The notes: generated by a model not told the origin, from the letters alone. A DNA stretch of 64,000 bases from BQJD01 sp965652415 (GCA_965652415.1 CBFGVH010000002.1:1-64000); one strand, 5' to 3'. Positions 50,347 to 60,020 are shown, counted from the first letter of the stretch. A program made the numbers and translations.

Positions 50347-52310
50347 TTCCCGAGATCGGCAACCTGGCCCTGGTGCTGGCCCTCGTGGTCGCGACGGTGC
50401 AGACCGTGCTTCCGCTGACCGGCGCCGCCACGGGCAACGCGCGCCTGGTGGCCACGGCAGTGCCGGCCGCGCGCACCCAGTTCCTGTTGGTTGCAGTGTC
50501 GTATGCCTGCCTGACGTACGCGTTCATCGTGTCCGATTTTTCGGTCGCCTACGTCGCGAGCAATTCCAACAGCCTGCTGCCGCTCATCTACCGGATCTCC
50601 GGCGTGTGGGGTGCGCACGAAGGCTCGCTGCTGCTGTGGGTGCTGATACTCGCCGGCTGGACGTTCGCGGTGAGCGTGTTCTCGCAAAATGTGCCGACGG
50701 TGATGACCGCCCGGGTGCTCGGGGTGATGGGATTGATCAGCATCGGCTTCCTGTCTTTCATCCTGTTCACCTCCAACCCGTTCGACCGGCTGGTTCCCGC
50801 GGCCGCCGAGGGACGCGATCTCAACCCGCTCCTGCAGGACATCGGGCTGGCCATCCACCCGCCGATGCTCTACATGGGCTACGTCGGCTTTTCCGTGGCC
50901 TTCGCCTTCGCCATCGCCGCCCTGCTCGGCGGCCGGCTCGATGCAGCGTGGACCCGCTGGATGAGACCGTGGACCAACGTCGCCTGGCTGTTTCTCACCG
51001 TCGGCATCGCGCTCGGAAGCTGGTGGGCCTACTACGAGCTGGGCTGGGGCGGATGGTGGTTCTGGGACCCGGTCGAGAACGCGTCGTTCATGCCGTGGCT
51101 GGTGGGCACGGCGCTCATCCACTCGCTGGCGGCCACCGAGAAGCGCAACGTGTTCAAGGCCTGGACGGTGCTGCTTGCGGTCTTTGCCTTCAGCCTGTCG
51201 CTGCTCGGCACCTTCCTGGTGCGTTCCGGCGTGCTGACCTCGGTGCACGCCTTCGCCTCCGATCCCGCCCGCGGGCTGTACATCCTCGTGTTCCTGGTGA
51301 TCGTGGTGGGCGGCTCGCTGGTTCTCTACGCATGGCGCGCACCGACCCTGAAGAGTACCGGGCAGTACGCGCCGGTGTCCCGCGAAAGCGCGATCCTGAT
51401 CAACAACATCCTGCTCGTCATCGCCACCGTGTCGGTACTGCTCGGCACGCTGTTTCCGCTGTTCATGGACGCGCTCGGACTCGGCAAGTACTCGGTCGGA
51501 CCGCCGTATTTCAACAAGGTCTTCATCCCGATCATGGCGCCGCTGGCGGCATTGGCGGTCGTCGGGGCGTTGCTGCGGTTCAAGCGCGACCGCATCCGCC
51601 GTCTCGGCACGGCGCCTCTCATCGTCCTGGCAATCAGCATCGTGGCCGGCTTCGCCTTTCCCCTGACCGCCCCCGGTCCGTGGTCGGCCGGCGCCGCCAT
51701 CGGCATGATGCTCGCCTTCTGGGTCGTCCTCGCCAGCCTCCTGCCCCTTGTCGAGCGCATGGGCCGCCGATGGCGACCCGCGATGCTGGCGAACGCGCCC
51801 GTCGGGTTCTACGGCATGGTCGTCGCCCATGCCGGAGTCGGGCTGTTCATCGCCGGCGTGACCATGGTCAGCGCCTACGAGGTGGAGAAGGATATCTCCA
51901 TGGCGCCCGGCGAGAGCTTTTCAGTGGCCGGCAACGTTTTCACCTTCCAGGGCGTCGAGAGTCGGCCCGGGCCGAACTACACGGCCCAGCGGGGGCGCGT
52001 CGAGGTCGCCACCGATGCCGGCCGCACGCTGATACTCAAGCCGGAGAAGCGGGCCTACGGCCCGGGCTCCCAGCCCATGACCGAGGCGGCGATCGATCCC
52101 GGCCTGACGCGCGACCTGTACGTGTCCCTCGGTGAACCGCTCGGCGACGACACCTGGGCCGTGCGGATCTACTACAAGCCCTACATCCGGCTGATCTGGC
52201 TCGGCTGCCTGTTCATGGCATTCGGCGGGCTGCTCGGCGCCGCCGACAAGCGCTACCGCAGCGAACGCCTCGCGCTCACCGAGAACCTCGGCGTGGAGGC
52301 TCGGCGATGA
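50343..52310 (+). CDS. ccmF: Cytochrome c haem lyase subunit CcmF
   Basis: A 655-residue protein with about fifteen spans and the WWD haem motif GWGGWWFWDPVENASFMPW near 230-250. CcmF joins haem to apocytochrome with CcmH and CcmI. The length is standard; it overlaps ccmE and ccmG by four bases. Confidence 0.97.
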   Translation: MIPEIGNLALVLALVVATVQTVLPLTGAATGNARLVATAVPAARTQFLLVAVSYACLTYAFIVSDFSVAYVASNSNSLLPLIYRISGVWGAHEGSLLLWVLILAGWTFAVSVFSQNVPTVMTARVLGVMGLISIGFLSFILFTSNPFDRLVPAAAEGRDLNPLLQDIGLAIHPPMLYMGYVGFSVAFAFAIAALLGGRLDAAWTRWMRPWTNVAWLFLTVGIALGSWWAYYELGWGGWWFWDPVENASFMPWLVGTALIHSLAATEKRNVFKAWTVLLAVFAFSLSLLGTFLVRSGVLTSVHAFASDPARGLYILVFLVIVVGGSLVLYAWRAPTLKSTGQYAPVSRESAILINNILLVIATVSVLLGTLFPLFMDALGLGKYSVGPPYFNKVFIPIMAPLAALAVVGALLRFKRDRIRRLGTAPLIVLAISIVAGFAFPLTAPGPWSAGAAIGMMLAFWVVLASLLPLVERMGRRWRPAMLANAPVGFYGMVVAHAGVGLFIAGVTMVSAYEVEKDISMAPGESFSVAGNVFTFQGVESRPGPNYTAQRGRVEVATDAGRTLILKPEKRAYGPGSQPMTEAAIDPGLTRDLYVSLGEPLGDDTWAVRIYYKPYIRLIWLGCLFMAFGGLLGAADKRYRSERLALTENLGVEARR

Positions 52311-52837
52311 TTCGCTACCTCGTGCCGCTCGGGGTGTTCGTCCTGATCGCCGTGTTCCTCGCGGTCGGACTGAACCTCAATCCGCGCGAGGTGCCTTCCC
52401 CGTTCATCGGCAAGGCGGCGCCGGCCATCGACCTGCCGCGGCTCGACCCGGCCGGTTCGCGGATCACCAGCGCCGATCTCGACGGCAAGGTCTGGGTGCT
52501 CAACGTGTGGGCCTCGTGGTGCGTGGCCTGTCGCGCCGAGCATCCGCTGTTCAACCGGTTCGCGGCGGCTTCCGACACCACCCTCGTGGGTCTGAACTAC
52601 AAGGACAAGGAGATCGAGGCGCGCCGCTGGCTGGCGGACCTCGGCAATCCCTACACGGTCATCGCGGTCGACATCGAGGGCGATACCGGCATCGAGTGGG
52701 GCGTGTACGGGGTTCCTGAAACGTTCGTCATCGACAAGGCCGGTGTCGTGCGCTACAAGCACATCGGACCAATCGACGAGGCCGCGTTGCAGGACGAGAT
52801 CGTGCCTCTCATCGCCCGCCTCGAACAGGAGTCCTGA
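52307..52837 (+). CDS. ccmG: Thiol:disulfide oxidoreductase CcmG/DsbE
   Basis: A 176-residue periplasmic thioredoxin-like protein with one N-terminal anchor. The active site is WCVAC (C72, C75), and GVYGVPETFVID carries the cis-Pro. It keeps the CXXCH cysteines of apocytochrome reduced. The usual WCxxC variant is WCPTC or WCVTC, so Ala is a mild variant. Confidence 0.96.
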   Translation: MIRYLVPLGVFVLIAVFLAVGLNLNPREVPSPFIGKAAPAIDLPRLDPAGSRITSADLDGKVWVLNVWASWCVACRAEHPLFNRFAAASDTTLVGLNYKDKEIEARRWLADLGNPYTVIAVDIEGDTGIEWGVYGVPETFVIDKAGVVRYKHIGPIDEAALQDEIVPLIARLEQES

Positions 52838-53289
52838 TGCGGCGCTGGCTTGTCCTGCTTCTGCTCCTGCCCGCGCTGGCGTTCGGCGCCATCGAGAGCC
52901 GCGAGTTCAACGACCCGGCCCGCGAGGCGCGCTATTTCGATCTCATCAACAAGCTGCGCTGCCTGGTGTGCCAGAACCAGAACCTCGCCGACAGCAACGC
53001 CGACCTGGCTCGCGACCTTCGCGACAAGACCTACGAGATGATCCTCGCCGGCAACTCCGACGAGGAGATCACCGACTTCATGGTCGAGCGCTACGGTGAG
53101 TTCGTCCTCTACGAGCCGCCGCTCAACGTGCATACGCTCCTGCTCTGGCTCGCCCCCGCCCTGCTGGCCCTGATCGGCGCGGTGGTCTTTTTCACACTGG
53201 TCCGTCCTCGCCGCCGCGTCGACCCCGGCGTTTCCGACGCCGATCTCGCCCGTGCGCGGGAACTTCTCGGACCCCGAGACGAATCCTGA
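52837..53289 (+). CDS. ccmH: Cytochrome c assembly protein CcmH
   Basis: A 150-residue protein with a signal peptide, the redox motif LRCLVCQNQNL (C42, C45) and one C-terminal span (about 103-125). It shares one base with ccmG (TGATG). It lacks the TPR part found in E. coli CcmH; that part is the separate ccmI here. Confidence 0.96.
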   Translation: MRRWLVLLLLLPALAFGAIESREFNDPAREARYFDLINKLRCLVCQNQNLADSNADLARDLRDKTYEMILAGNSDEEITDFMVERYGEFVLYEPPLNVHTLLLWLAPALLALIGAVVFFTLVRPRRRVDPGVSDADLARARELLGPRDES

Positions 53290-53290
53290 A

Positions 53291-54589
53291 ATGATCGTGT
53301 TCTGGCTCGTGGCCGCCGCCCTGTCGGCACTGGTGCTGCTGTTCATCGTTCCACCGCTCATCGCCACGCCCGCCTCGCGCGCGGTCGACCAGCAGACGCA
53401 GAACGTGGCCATTGCCCGTCAACGCCTCGCCGAGCTTGACAAGGCTCGCGAGGACGGCGCCCTCGACGAGGAGGACTACCAGGAAGGGCGGCGCGAACTC
53501 GAACAGGCGCTGGCCCTCGATATCGCCCAGCTCGACAGTGCGCGCAACGCCGGCGCCGCGGTGCGCGAACGTTCATCGGCCGCGGCGCTAGTGCTGCCCG
53601 TGGTGCTGGCGTTCGCGATTCCCGCGACCGCCGGGACGATCTACCTTCTCGTGGGCCAGCCCGCTGCCGTCGGCGGCGTTCCCGTTCAGGGCGGCCAGGC
53701 GGGCGCGGGGGCACCCGGGCAGCCGTCCATCGAGGAGATGATCGACCAGCTCAAGGAACGCCTGGTCCAGAACCCCGACGATGCGCGCGGCTGGAGCATT
53801 CTCGCCCGCACCAGCATGCGACTCGAGCGCTACGACGATGCGGTGCTCGCCTACGACAGGCTCAACGCACTCACGCCCGGCGACGCCGATGTCCTGGTAC
53901 AGTACGCCGACGCCCTCGCCATGCAGTCCGGAGGCCGGCTGGAAGGACGCGCGACCGAACTCCTGCGCGAGGCATTGGACCTTCAACCCGATCATCCGCA
54001 GGCCCTGTGGCTGGCGGGCATGGCGGCCGAGGCGCGGGGCGAGTACGCGGCGGCCCTGGCACACTGGACGCGGCTGCTGCCGCAGCTCGCCGAGGAGCCG
54101 GAGACGCGCTCACGGCTGGAAAGCATGATCGACGACCTCGAACGCCGCGCAGAGGCGCAGGGCATCGCACTCGAGGCGCCGCCGGTCGCTCCGGCGCTCA
54201 CGGCGTCGGCAACCGACGCGCGCCAGGATGAGCCCCCGAGCGATGCCAACCTGACCGTCAAGGTCTCGCTCGCGCCGGAACTTGCCGCAAGCACCGCGCC
54301 CGACGACACCGTGTTCGTCTTCGCGCGCGCCGAGGAAGGTCCGCCGATGCCGGTGGCCGCGGCAAGACGCCGCGTCGGAGACCTTCCGTTCGAGGTCGTC
54401 CTCGACGACTCGCGGGCGATGGTCCCGGATATCAAGCTGTCGTCTTTCGACCGCGTCGACGTGATCGCGCGGGTTTCCCGCAGCGGTCAGCCGGTTGCGG
54501 CAAGCGGGGACCTCGAGGGTTTGGTGGAAAGCGTGTCCACGGGCGCCGGCGCCGAGCTCGAGCTCGTCATCAACCGTCGCGTTCCGTGA
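53291..54589 (+). CDS. ccmI: Cytochrome c assembly protein CcmI
   Basis: A 432-residue protein with two N-terminal spans (MIVFWLVAAALSALVLLFIV and one near 95-120) flanking a cytoplasmic loop, then periplasmic TPR repeats (about 150-280) that bind apocytochrome C-termini. A C-terminal beta domain after 300 is typical of long CcmI. ATG at 53291 is one base after the ccmH stop. Confidence 0.94.
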   Translation: MIVFWLVAAALSALVLLFIVPPLIATPASRAVDQQTQNVAIARQRLAELDKAREDGALDEEDYQEGRRELEQALALDIAQLDSARNAGAAVRERSSAAALVLPVVLAFAIPATAGTIYLLVGQPAAVGGVPVQGGQAGAGAPGQPSIEEMIDQLKERLVQNPDDARGWSILARTSMRLERYDDAVLAYDRLNALTPGDADVLVQYADALAMQSGGRLEGRATELLREALDLQPDHPQALWLAGMAAEARGEYAAALAHWTRLLPQLAEEPETRSRLESMIDDLERRAEAQGIALEAPPVAPALTASATDARQDEPPSDANLTVKVSLAPELAASTAPDDTVFVFARAEEGPPMPVAAARRRVGDLPFEVVLDDSRAMVPDIKLSSFDRVDVIARVSRSGQPVAASGDLEGLVESVSTGAGAELELVINRRVP

Positions 54590-54594
54590 AGCCC

Positions 54595-54621
54595 GTTCAC
54601 CCGCCCCATGGCGGTGTGAAC
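54595..54621. terminator. Bidirectional hairpin between ccmI and the Crp/Fnr gene
   Basis: GTTCACCCGCC and GGCGGTGTGAAC pair over 11 bases with a single-base bulge around a CCAT loop, in the 47-base gap between convergent genes. It has no long T-tract on either side. Confidence 0.6.
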
Positions 54622-54636
54622 AGACCCTGACGCGGA

Positions 54637-55338
54637 TCAGCAGGCGCTGATCATCGCCTTCAGCGAGTTGCCGTCGTCGACGGTCAGCGAGCCGTTCTGG
54701 CCGACGTGCACCCAGCCCTTGCTGCGGAAGTACGAAAGCTCCCGCGACAGCGTCTCCGGGGTGATGCCGAGCAGGCTGGCGATGTCGCGTCGCGTCGGAT
54801 ACGCGGCCCGGAAACCCGTCTCGTCGCGTCGGCTTGCGTCCGACACCAGGTAGGCGGCGACCTTCTCGCGGGCACCGCAGTGGTTGAAACGCGCACACCA
54901 GATGGCATAGTTGCGAAATCTCGCGCCCCAGGCGGACAAGGTCCGCACCGCGAATTGTGCGTTGTTGCCGAGAACCCGCAGGAATTGCGCGCCGGCGATC
55001 TCGACGACGTCGCAGGAAGACAGGGATATCGCCGACTCGGTTCGCGGTGCTCCGGTGACGACGTCGTAGATCCCGAACGGTTCAAGCACATCCACCAGGT
55101 GCAGCACCGACGGCCGCGGCCCCTTGTTGGCGGCACAGATCTTGACCCCGCCATCCAGCAGCACGTATATCGAGCGAGCTTCGTCTCCCTCACGGAACAG
55201 CGGCCTTGAACGCGAGAACCTGCGCCGGCACGAAGCCTTGAGAAGCGCGTCGAGTTCCTGGTCGCCGAGGACGGCGAACGCGGCGTTATCTTTCAACCGA
55301 CCCCGCGTTTCGTCGGTTTCCGGCGACTTTGCCAACAT
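54637..55338 (-). CDS. Crp/Fnr-family transcription regulator
   Basis: A 233-residue regulator from ATG 55338. An N-terminal cyclic-nucleotide-type fold (about 15-130) is followed by a dimer helix and an HTH (YPTRRDIASLLGITPETLSR). The four Cys ligands that FNR uses for its oxygen-sensing [4Fe-4S] cluster are not present, and the CRP residues for cAMP are not kept either. It may belong to the DNR or a related subgroup that senses another signal. It is convergent with the cytochrome c maturation operon, which would fit control of respiration; that is inference. Confidence 0.85.
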   Translation of the reverse strand: MLAKSPETDETRGRLKDNAAFAVLGDQELDALLKASCRRRFSRSRPLFREGDEARSIYVLLDGGVKICAANKGPRPSVLHLVDVLEPFGIYDVVTGAPRTESAISLSSCDVVEIAGAQFLRVLGNNAQFAVRTLSAWGARFRNYAIWCARFNHCGAREKVAAYLVSDASRRDETGFRAAYPTRRDIASLLGITPETLSRELSYFRSKGWVHVGQNGSLTVDDGNSLKAMISAC

Positions 55339-55454
55339 TGACCCGGCCTGTTGCAGTAGATGCCGGGATACTAAGCCGTGCCGGCGCGGATGTACTTGAC
55401 GCACATCAACCAGCACGCATCCGGCCGCGCCGTGACGGCGGGCCCGCCCGTGAC

Positions 55455-56666
55455 TCAGGTCGCCCGGTAGACGGTGGCCACGGCGCGCTCGAGCCGCTCG
55501 AGACCCTGCTCGATGTCGTCCATGGGAATGATCAGCGACGGCGCAAGGCGCACGACGTCGGGACCGGCGACCAGCACGAACAGCTCCTCCGCCAGCGCCG
55601 CATTGAGCACCTCCCGCGCCCGTCCCTTCCAGGCGTCGTCGAGCACCCAGCCCACGAGCAGGCCGCGGCCGCGCACCTCGGTGAACATCGGGTACTTCGC
55701 GTTGATCGCGTCAAGACCCGCCTCGATGGCGGCGCGACGCGGGGCCACGCCGGCGAGCACCTCGGGCGTGTTGATGATGTCGAGCACGGCCGACGCCACG
55801 GCGCACGCCAGCGGGTTGCCGCCGTAGGTGCTGCCGTGGGTGCCGACCGTCAGGCTGGCGGCGATATCGGCCCGGGTGAGCATGGCGCCGATCGGAAAGC
55901 CGCAGCCGAGCGCCTTGGCGGTCGTGAGAATGTCCGGCACCACGCCGAAGCCTTCGTAGGCGTACAGGGTTCCCGTTCGCCCCATGCCGCACTGCACCTC
56001 GTCGAACACCAACAGCGCGTCGTTGGCGTCGCACAGCTCGCGCGCAACGCGCAGAAACTCCTCCGTGCAGCTGCGCACACCGCCCTCGCCCTGCACCGGC
56101 TCGACGACCACCGCGCAGGTCTTCGGCGAGATCGCGGCACGAAGCGCCTCGACGTCATTCAGCGGCAGGTGGGTGATGCCGGCCGGCAGCGGTCCGAACC
56201 CCTCAGTGTACTTGGGTTGGCCGCCGACGGTGACGGTGAACAGGGTGCGCCCGTGAAAGGACTCGTGGAACGAGATGATCTCGTGCTTGTCCGCCCCGAA
56301 GCGGTCATAGGCGTGGCGGCGCGCCAGCTTGAATGCCGCCTCGTTGGCCTCGCCGCCGGAATTGGCGAAGAACACCCGCTCCGCGAATGTAGCCTCGCAC
56401 AGCCGGCGCGCCAGCTCGAGCGCGGGTTCGTTGGTGAACACGTTACTCAGGTGCCAGAGAGACTTCGCCTGGCGCTCGAGGGCTCCGACCACCTGCGGAT
56501 GGGCGTGTCCCAGTGCCGTCACCGCGATGCCGCCGGCGAAGTCGACGTAGCAGCGCCCGTCCTGGTCCCACACGCGCGAGCCTTCGCCGCGCACCGGGAT
56601 GACCTTGGCCGGCGCGTAGTTGGGCGTCATGAACTGGTCGAACATCTCGCGGCTGACCGTGGACAT
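55455..56666 (-). CDS. Acetylornithine/succinylornithine aminotransferase
   Basis: A 403-residue class III PLP aminotransferase. It aligns from end to end with E. coli ArgD/AstC: NYAPAKVIPVRGEGSRVWDQ, NSGGEANEAAFKLAR, FDEVQCGMGRTG and the PLP Lys in TTAKALGCGFPIGA. It should interconvert acetyl- or succinylornithine and its semialdehyde in arginine synthesis or breakdown. No other arginine gene is near, so argD and astC cannot be told apart. The ATG at 56666 gives the family length. Confidence 0.9.
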   Translation of the reverse strand: MSTVSREMFDQFMTPNYAPAKVIPVRGEGSRVWDQDGRCYVDFAGGIAVTALGHAHPQVVGALERQAKSLWHLSNVFTNEPALELARRLCEATFAERVFFANSGGEANEAAFKLARRHAYDRFGADKHEIISFHESFHGRTLFTVTVGGQPKYTEGFGPLPAGITHLPLNDVEALRAAISPKTCAVVVEPVQGEGGVRSCTEEFLRVARELCDANDALLVFDEVQCGMGRTGTLYAYEGFGVVPDILTTAKALGCGFPIGAMLTRADIAASLTVGTHGSTYGGNPLACAVASAVLDIINTPEVLAGVAPRRAAIEAGLDAINAKYPMFTEVRGRGLLVGWVLDDAWKGRAREVLNAALAEELFVLVAGPDVVRLAPSLIIPMDDIEQGLERLERAVATVYRAT

Positions 56667-56881
56667 CGGTTCGGTGCTCCTCGTCGAATGGAAATGGTGA
56701 AATTCGAGTATAACCGCCGCCCCGCGGCCAGTCATTGGCGAGGGCATTGGAATGCCGGGTCGAGCGGCCCCGCTTGGACTCGTCAACGGTATCGCCTATT
56801 CTTTGCCAACTGGTCGGTCCGCTCGCCCCGCAAGCGGCCGGCCGCCCGGTTTCGTCAGTGCAAGCAGACAGGAGAATGCCC

Positions 56882-57385
56882 ATGAACATCCGGATTGCAG
56901 CCGCCGCCGTCGCCGCGATGCTGGCGGCGGGCGCACCCGCGCGCGCCGAGGATCCCGTGGCGCTGCCGATCATGCGCCTGCACATGAACATGGCCCTGAC
57001 CGCGGCCGAGACGGCCCTGCAGGAGTGCCGGGCCCAGGGTCTCAACGTCGCGGTCACCGTCGTCGACCGCGGAGGACATCCCCAGGTCACCCTGCGCGAT
57101 ACGCTGGCGATGCCGATCACCGTTCCCGTCAGCCAGCAGAAGGCCTTCGCCGCCCTCAACTTCAATTCGCCCACGTCACAGCTCGAAGGTCGCTTCACCT
57201 CGCCGTTCTCGCCCGGCAAGCTCGAGGGACTCATCCTGTCCGCGGGCGGACTGCCGATTGCGGCGGCCAGCACCATCCTCGGCGGCATCGGCGTCAGCGG
57301 CGCGCCGTCCGGCGAGGTCGACGAGGCCTGCGCGCAGGCGGGTCTCGATGCCATCCAGACCGATCTCGAGATGGGGCTCATGTAA
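56882..57385 (+). CDS. Exported GlcG/HbpS-family protein
   Basis: A 167-residue protein with a signal peptide (IAAAAVAAMLAAGAPARAED) and a GlcG/HbpS domain: LNVAVTVVDRGGHPQVTLRD and the GLPIAAASTILGGIGVSG loop. Members bind haem or cobalamin-type ligands or extracellular cofactors; the exact ligand is not known here. AGGAGA lies six bases before the ATG at 56882, which decides the start over an ATG two codons earlier. Confidence 0.85.
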   Translation: MNIRIAAAAVAAMLAAGAPARAEDPVALPIMRLHMNMALTAAETALQECRAQGLNVAVTVVDRGGHPQVTLRDTLAMPITVPVSQQKAFAALNFNSPTSQLEGRFTSPFSPGKLEGLILSAGGLPIAAASTILGGIGVSGAPSGEVDEACAQAGLDAIQTDLEMGLM

Positions 57386-57485
57386 CATCTTGCGCCGGTT
57401 ACCGGCGACGCGTTGACGCGCGTCGGCCGGGGCCGGCACAATTCGGGCCAACACGGACAGGACGTCCGGGCACCATCCCGATACC

Positions 57486-58103
57486 ATGGAAGGCAGCAAT
57501 CCGAAACATCTCCACAGTGCCGGCCGACGACGTCCGTTGACGTTCGCCCTCCGATGTGCCTGCGCACAGGTACCTCCTGGAAAGACGGAGCGCGGTTTCG
57601 GTTTGCTCGAATCCATGATCGCCCTGCTGGTCGTGTCGCTGGGCGCTCTCGCTTGCGCCCACCTGTACTTCTGGGGCCAGCGATTCGGGCAGGACTCCGC
57701 CGCCGGTTCGCAGGCTTCGGCCATCGCCGCGGAGATCATCGAGCGCATCCGGGTGAGCGGCGTTCCCTCCTCCTCGACTGCCGCCGATTCTTTCGCCGGC
57801 GCTCCAGCCTCCGACGCGGCCTGCGATCCGCACGCGGTGAATCCGCGCAACGATCGCAATTGCTTCTTCGCGAGCATCGCCGAACGGCTGCCCGTCGGCG
57901 TCGGCGCCATTGACGCCGACAGCGCGGGCGGCTACCGCGTCACCATCGCCTGGCAGGACCGGGCCTCGACCGCGGACCCTGGTGACTGCGACGGTCCTTA
58001 CCGGCTCTGGTACGACGGCACTCGTCCGGACCTTTTCCCGGCCGGGGATCCTCCCGCCGAGCCGCTGTGCCTGCGCCGCCGACAATGGGTGATTGTCCAG
58101 TGA
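57486..58103 (+). CDS. pilV: Type IV pilus minor pilin PilV
   Basis: A 205-residue minor pilin. The processing site is ERG|FGLLESMIALLVVSLGA, cut after G37, with Glu at +5. The leader of 37 residues is long, so a downstream TTG start (near codon 18) is possible. The C-terminal globular part has several Cys. It is the first gene of a pilV-pilW-pilX-pilE cluster; its stop overlaps the pilW GTG. Confidence 0.85.
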   Translation: MEGSNPKHLHSAGRRRPLTFALRCACAQVPPGKTERGFGLLESMIALLVVSLGALACAHLYFWGQRFGQDSAAGSQASAIAAEIIERIRVSGVPSSSTAADSFAGAPASDAACDPHAVNPRNDRNCFFASIAERLPVGVGAIDADSAGGYRVTIAWQDRASTADPGDCDGPYRLWYDGTRPDLFPAGDPPAEPLCLRRRQWVIVQ

Positions 58104-59089
58104 CCACCCGCAGTCGGTGTGCCGGCTACACGTTGGTGGAACTGGCGGTCGGCGCCGCTATCGGAATACTCGTTACGGCCGCGGCCATCGCGATCCTGCT
58201 CGGCGGCGTTTCCGCCTATGAGACCCAGGCCAACCATGCCCGGAGCCACGAGAACGCCCGCTTCGTCGTCGAACGGCTCGCCCGCGACCTGCGCATGGCG
58301 GGCTACTTCGGCTGCCTTGGATCCGGCGGCACCGTGGTCAACGGCTTGAACCACGCCGGCGGATCGCTTCACGACACCGGCAACCCGCTCGAAGGATTCG
58401 ACGGCGACGATCAATCCCGTACATGGCATCCGTCCGGTGCTCTGCTCGACGTCAATCACGCGTTGCCGGGGACGGACGCGGTCACGCTGCGTTTCGTCGA
58501 TCCCGACCGTTCCGTGCCCATACTTCCCGGCGGTGCCGGAATCAGTATCGACCCCGGGTCTGCAGACTTCGAGGCGGGAGAGATCGTCGTCGCAGCCGAC
58601 TGCGACCATGCCGAGGTGTTCCAGGCGACGTCGATCTCCGCGGACGGCGGAATCTCCCGCGACCCGGGCACCGGTCATCTCCCGGGAAACAGATCGGCCG
58701 CCTCGGCCAGCGCATCGGGCACCGGCCACGGGCCCGGCGCCGAGCTCGCTCCGCTGGTCGCGGTGCGCTACTTCGTCGGCGAACGCCGAGACGGTGATCG
58801 CGCGTCGAGAGCGCTTTATCGCCGCTACCTGTCGCGCTCCGGACGCGCCACGACCGAGGCCGTGGCCGACGGCGTCGACGATCTTCAGCTTCTCTATGGC
58901 GAGGACGCCGACGGCGACGGCAGGGCCGACCGCTACGTGGCAGCCGACGACGTCGGGGCATGGACCAGGGTCCGCGCCGTCGCGGCGGAAGTCGTCGTTC
59001 GATCCGCAGGCACGGGCGATGCCAGCGACGAATCGCCGCGCGGTCGCCACCGCTATTCCGCCACCGTGCTGCTGAGAAATCCACGATGA
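58100..59089 (+). CDS. pilW: Type IV pilus minor pilin PilW
   Basis: A 329-residue minor pilin starting with GTG in a GTGA overlap. The leader is nine residues, cut as CAG|YTLVELAVG with Glu at +5. The large globular part ends in a SATVLLRN segment, and the RLARDLRMAGYFGC block is typical of PilW. Together with PilV and PilX it helps prime pilus assembly. Confidence 0.88.
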   Translation: MTTRSRCAGYTLVELAVGAAIGILVTAAAIAILLGGVSAYETQANHARSHENARFVVERLARDLRMAGYFGCLGSGGTVVNGLNHAGGSLHDTGNPLEGFDGDDQSRTWHPSGALLDVNHALPGTDAVTLRFVDPDRSVPILPGGAGISIDPGSADFEAGEIVVAADCDHAEVFQATSISADGGISRDPGTGHLPGNRSAASASASGTGHGPGAELAPLVAVRYFVGERRDGDRASRALYRRYLSRSGRATTEAVADGVDDLQLLYGEDADGDGRADRYVAADDVGAWTRVRAVAAEVVVRSAGTGDASDESPRGRHRYSATVLLRNPR

Positions 59090-59601
59090 ATCGTCAGCTG
59101 GAGCGACTTCACACCGCACGGTTCCATCGCACATCCGGGTTCGCCCTTCTCTCGTGCATGATCTTTCTCGCCCTGGCGATGCTGGTGGGCGTGCGCGCCA
59201 TGCAGTCCGCATCGCTCGATGAACGCATGGCCGGCAACGCCCTTCACCGCGGCCAGGCCTTCGAAGCGGCCGAGTCCGCGCTGGTGCTCGCGGCACGGGA
59301 GTCGTTGACGGTGACCGGGCCGGACGCCCCCGCGAATGTCACGGGGTACACGGTCGCGGACGCTCGGATCTGTCGCGATGACGAGGGGCGGTCCTGCCGG
59401 GCCGACACGCAAGCGGCGACGACACGGGTCACGACGACGTCGCGCTACCGTGCCGCGAGTGCGAATCCGCCGCCCGGGTACAGCCTGGACGGTCCGTTCA
59501 TCAGCCGCCACTTCACCATCACCGCCGATGCCCGTCACGGCCCCTCCCGCGTGCGGCTCGAGCGCGGCTACCGGCGGCTCGGTCCGAGTCCGGGCCCATG
59601 A
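59086..59601 (+). CDS. pilX: Type IV pilus minor pilin PilX
   Basis: A 171-residue protein with a leader cut as TSG|FALLSCMIFLALAM; the usual Glu at +5 is Ser. The segment RMAGNALHRGQAFEAAESAL is the PilX signature. Lack of Glu5 is common for the tip PilX-like pilins. It overlaps pilW and pilE by four bases each (ATGA). Confidence 0.88.
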   Translation: MNRQLERLHTARFHRTSGFALLSCMIFLALAMLVGVRAMQSASLDERMAGNALHRGQAFEAAESALVLAARESLTVTGPDAPANVTGYTVADARICRDDEGRSCRADTQAATTRVTTTSRYRAASANPPPGYSLDGPFISRHFTITADARHGPSRVRLERGYRRLGPSPGP

Positions 59602-60020
59602 GCCGCCACCCGAACCGCGGCCGGGGCTACACGCTCATCGAGTTGATGGTCACCCTGGTCGTGCTGGGCGTTCTCGCTGCGATCGCGGTGCCGGTATACA
59701 GCGCCTACGTCGCGAGCGCCCGCCGCACCGATGCAAGGACCGCCCTCACCGAGGCGACGGTGCGCCTCGAAAAATACTTCACCGACCACCTCGAGTACCC
59801 GGCCGATCCACGCGACGCCGGCATCGCCGACCGCAGCGACGAGGGCTGGTACAGGTTGGCGGTGGAGGCGGACGGAGCGGGATATCGCGTTGTCGCCACG
59901 GCCGATCGAGGCGGCAGACAGTGGACCGACTCCCGGTGCCGCCGCTTCGTCATCGAGTCCGACGGCGAACGGGGGGCCTTTGACTCCGGCGGCAACGAGA
60001 CTACCAAAGAGTGCTGGTAG
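59598..60020 (+). CDS. pilE: Type IV pilin PilE-like
   Basis: A 140-residue pilin with leader MSRHPNRGRG and mature start YTLIELMVTLVVLGVLAAIA with Glu at +5. The C-terminal domain is small with a Cys pair (SRCRRF and KECW) that should form the D-loop. It directly follows pilX, where most relatives have pilY1 first. It is a minor pilin of the PilE group rather than the major subunit. Confidence 0.85.
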   Translation: MSRHPNRGRGYTLIELMVTLVVLGVLAAIAVPVYSAYVASARRTDARTALTEATVRLEKYFTDHLEYPADPRDAGIADRSDEGWYRLAVEADGAGYRVVATADRGGRQWTDSRCRRFVIESDGERGAFDSGGNETTKECW

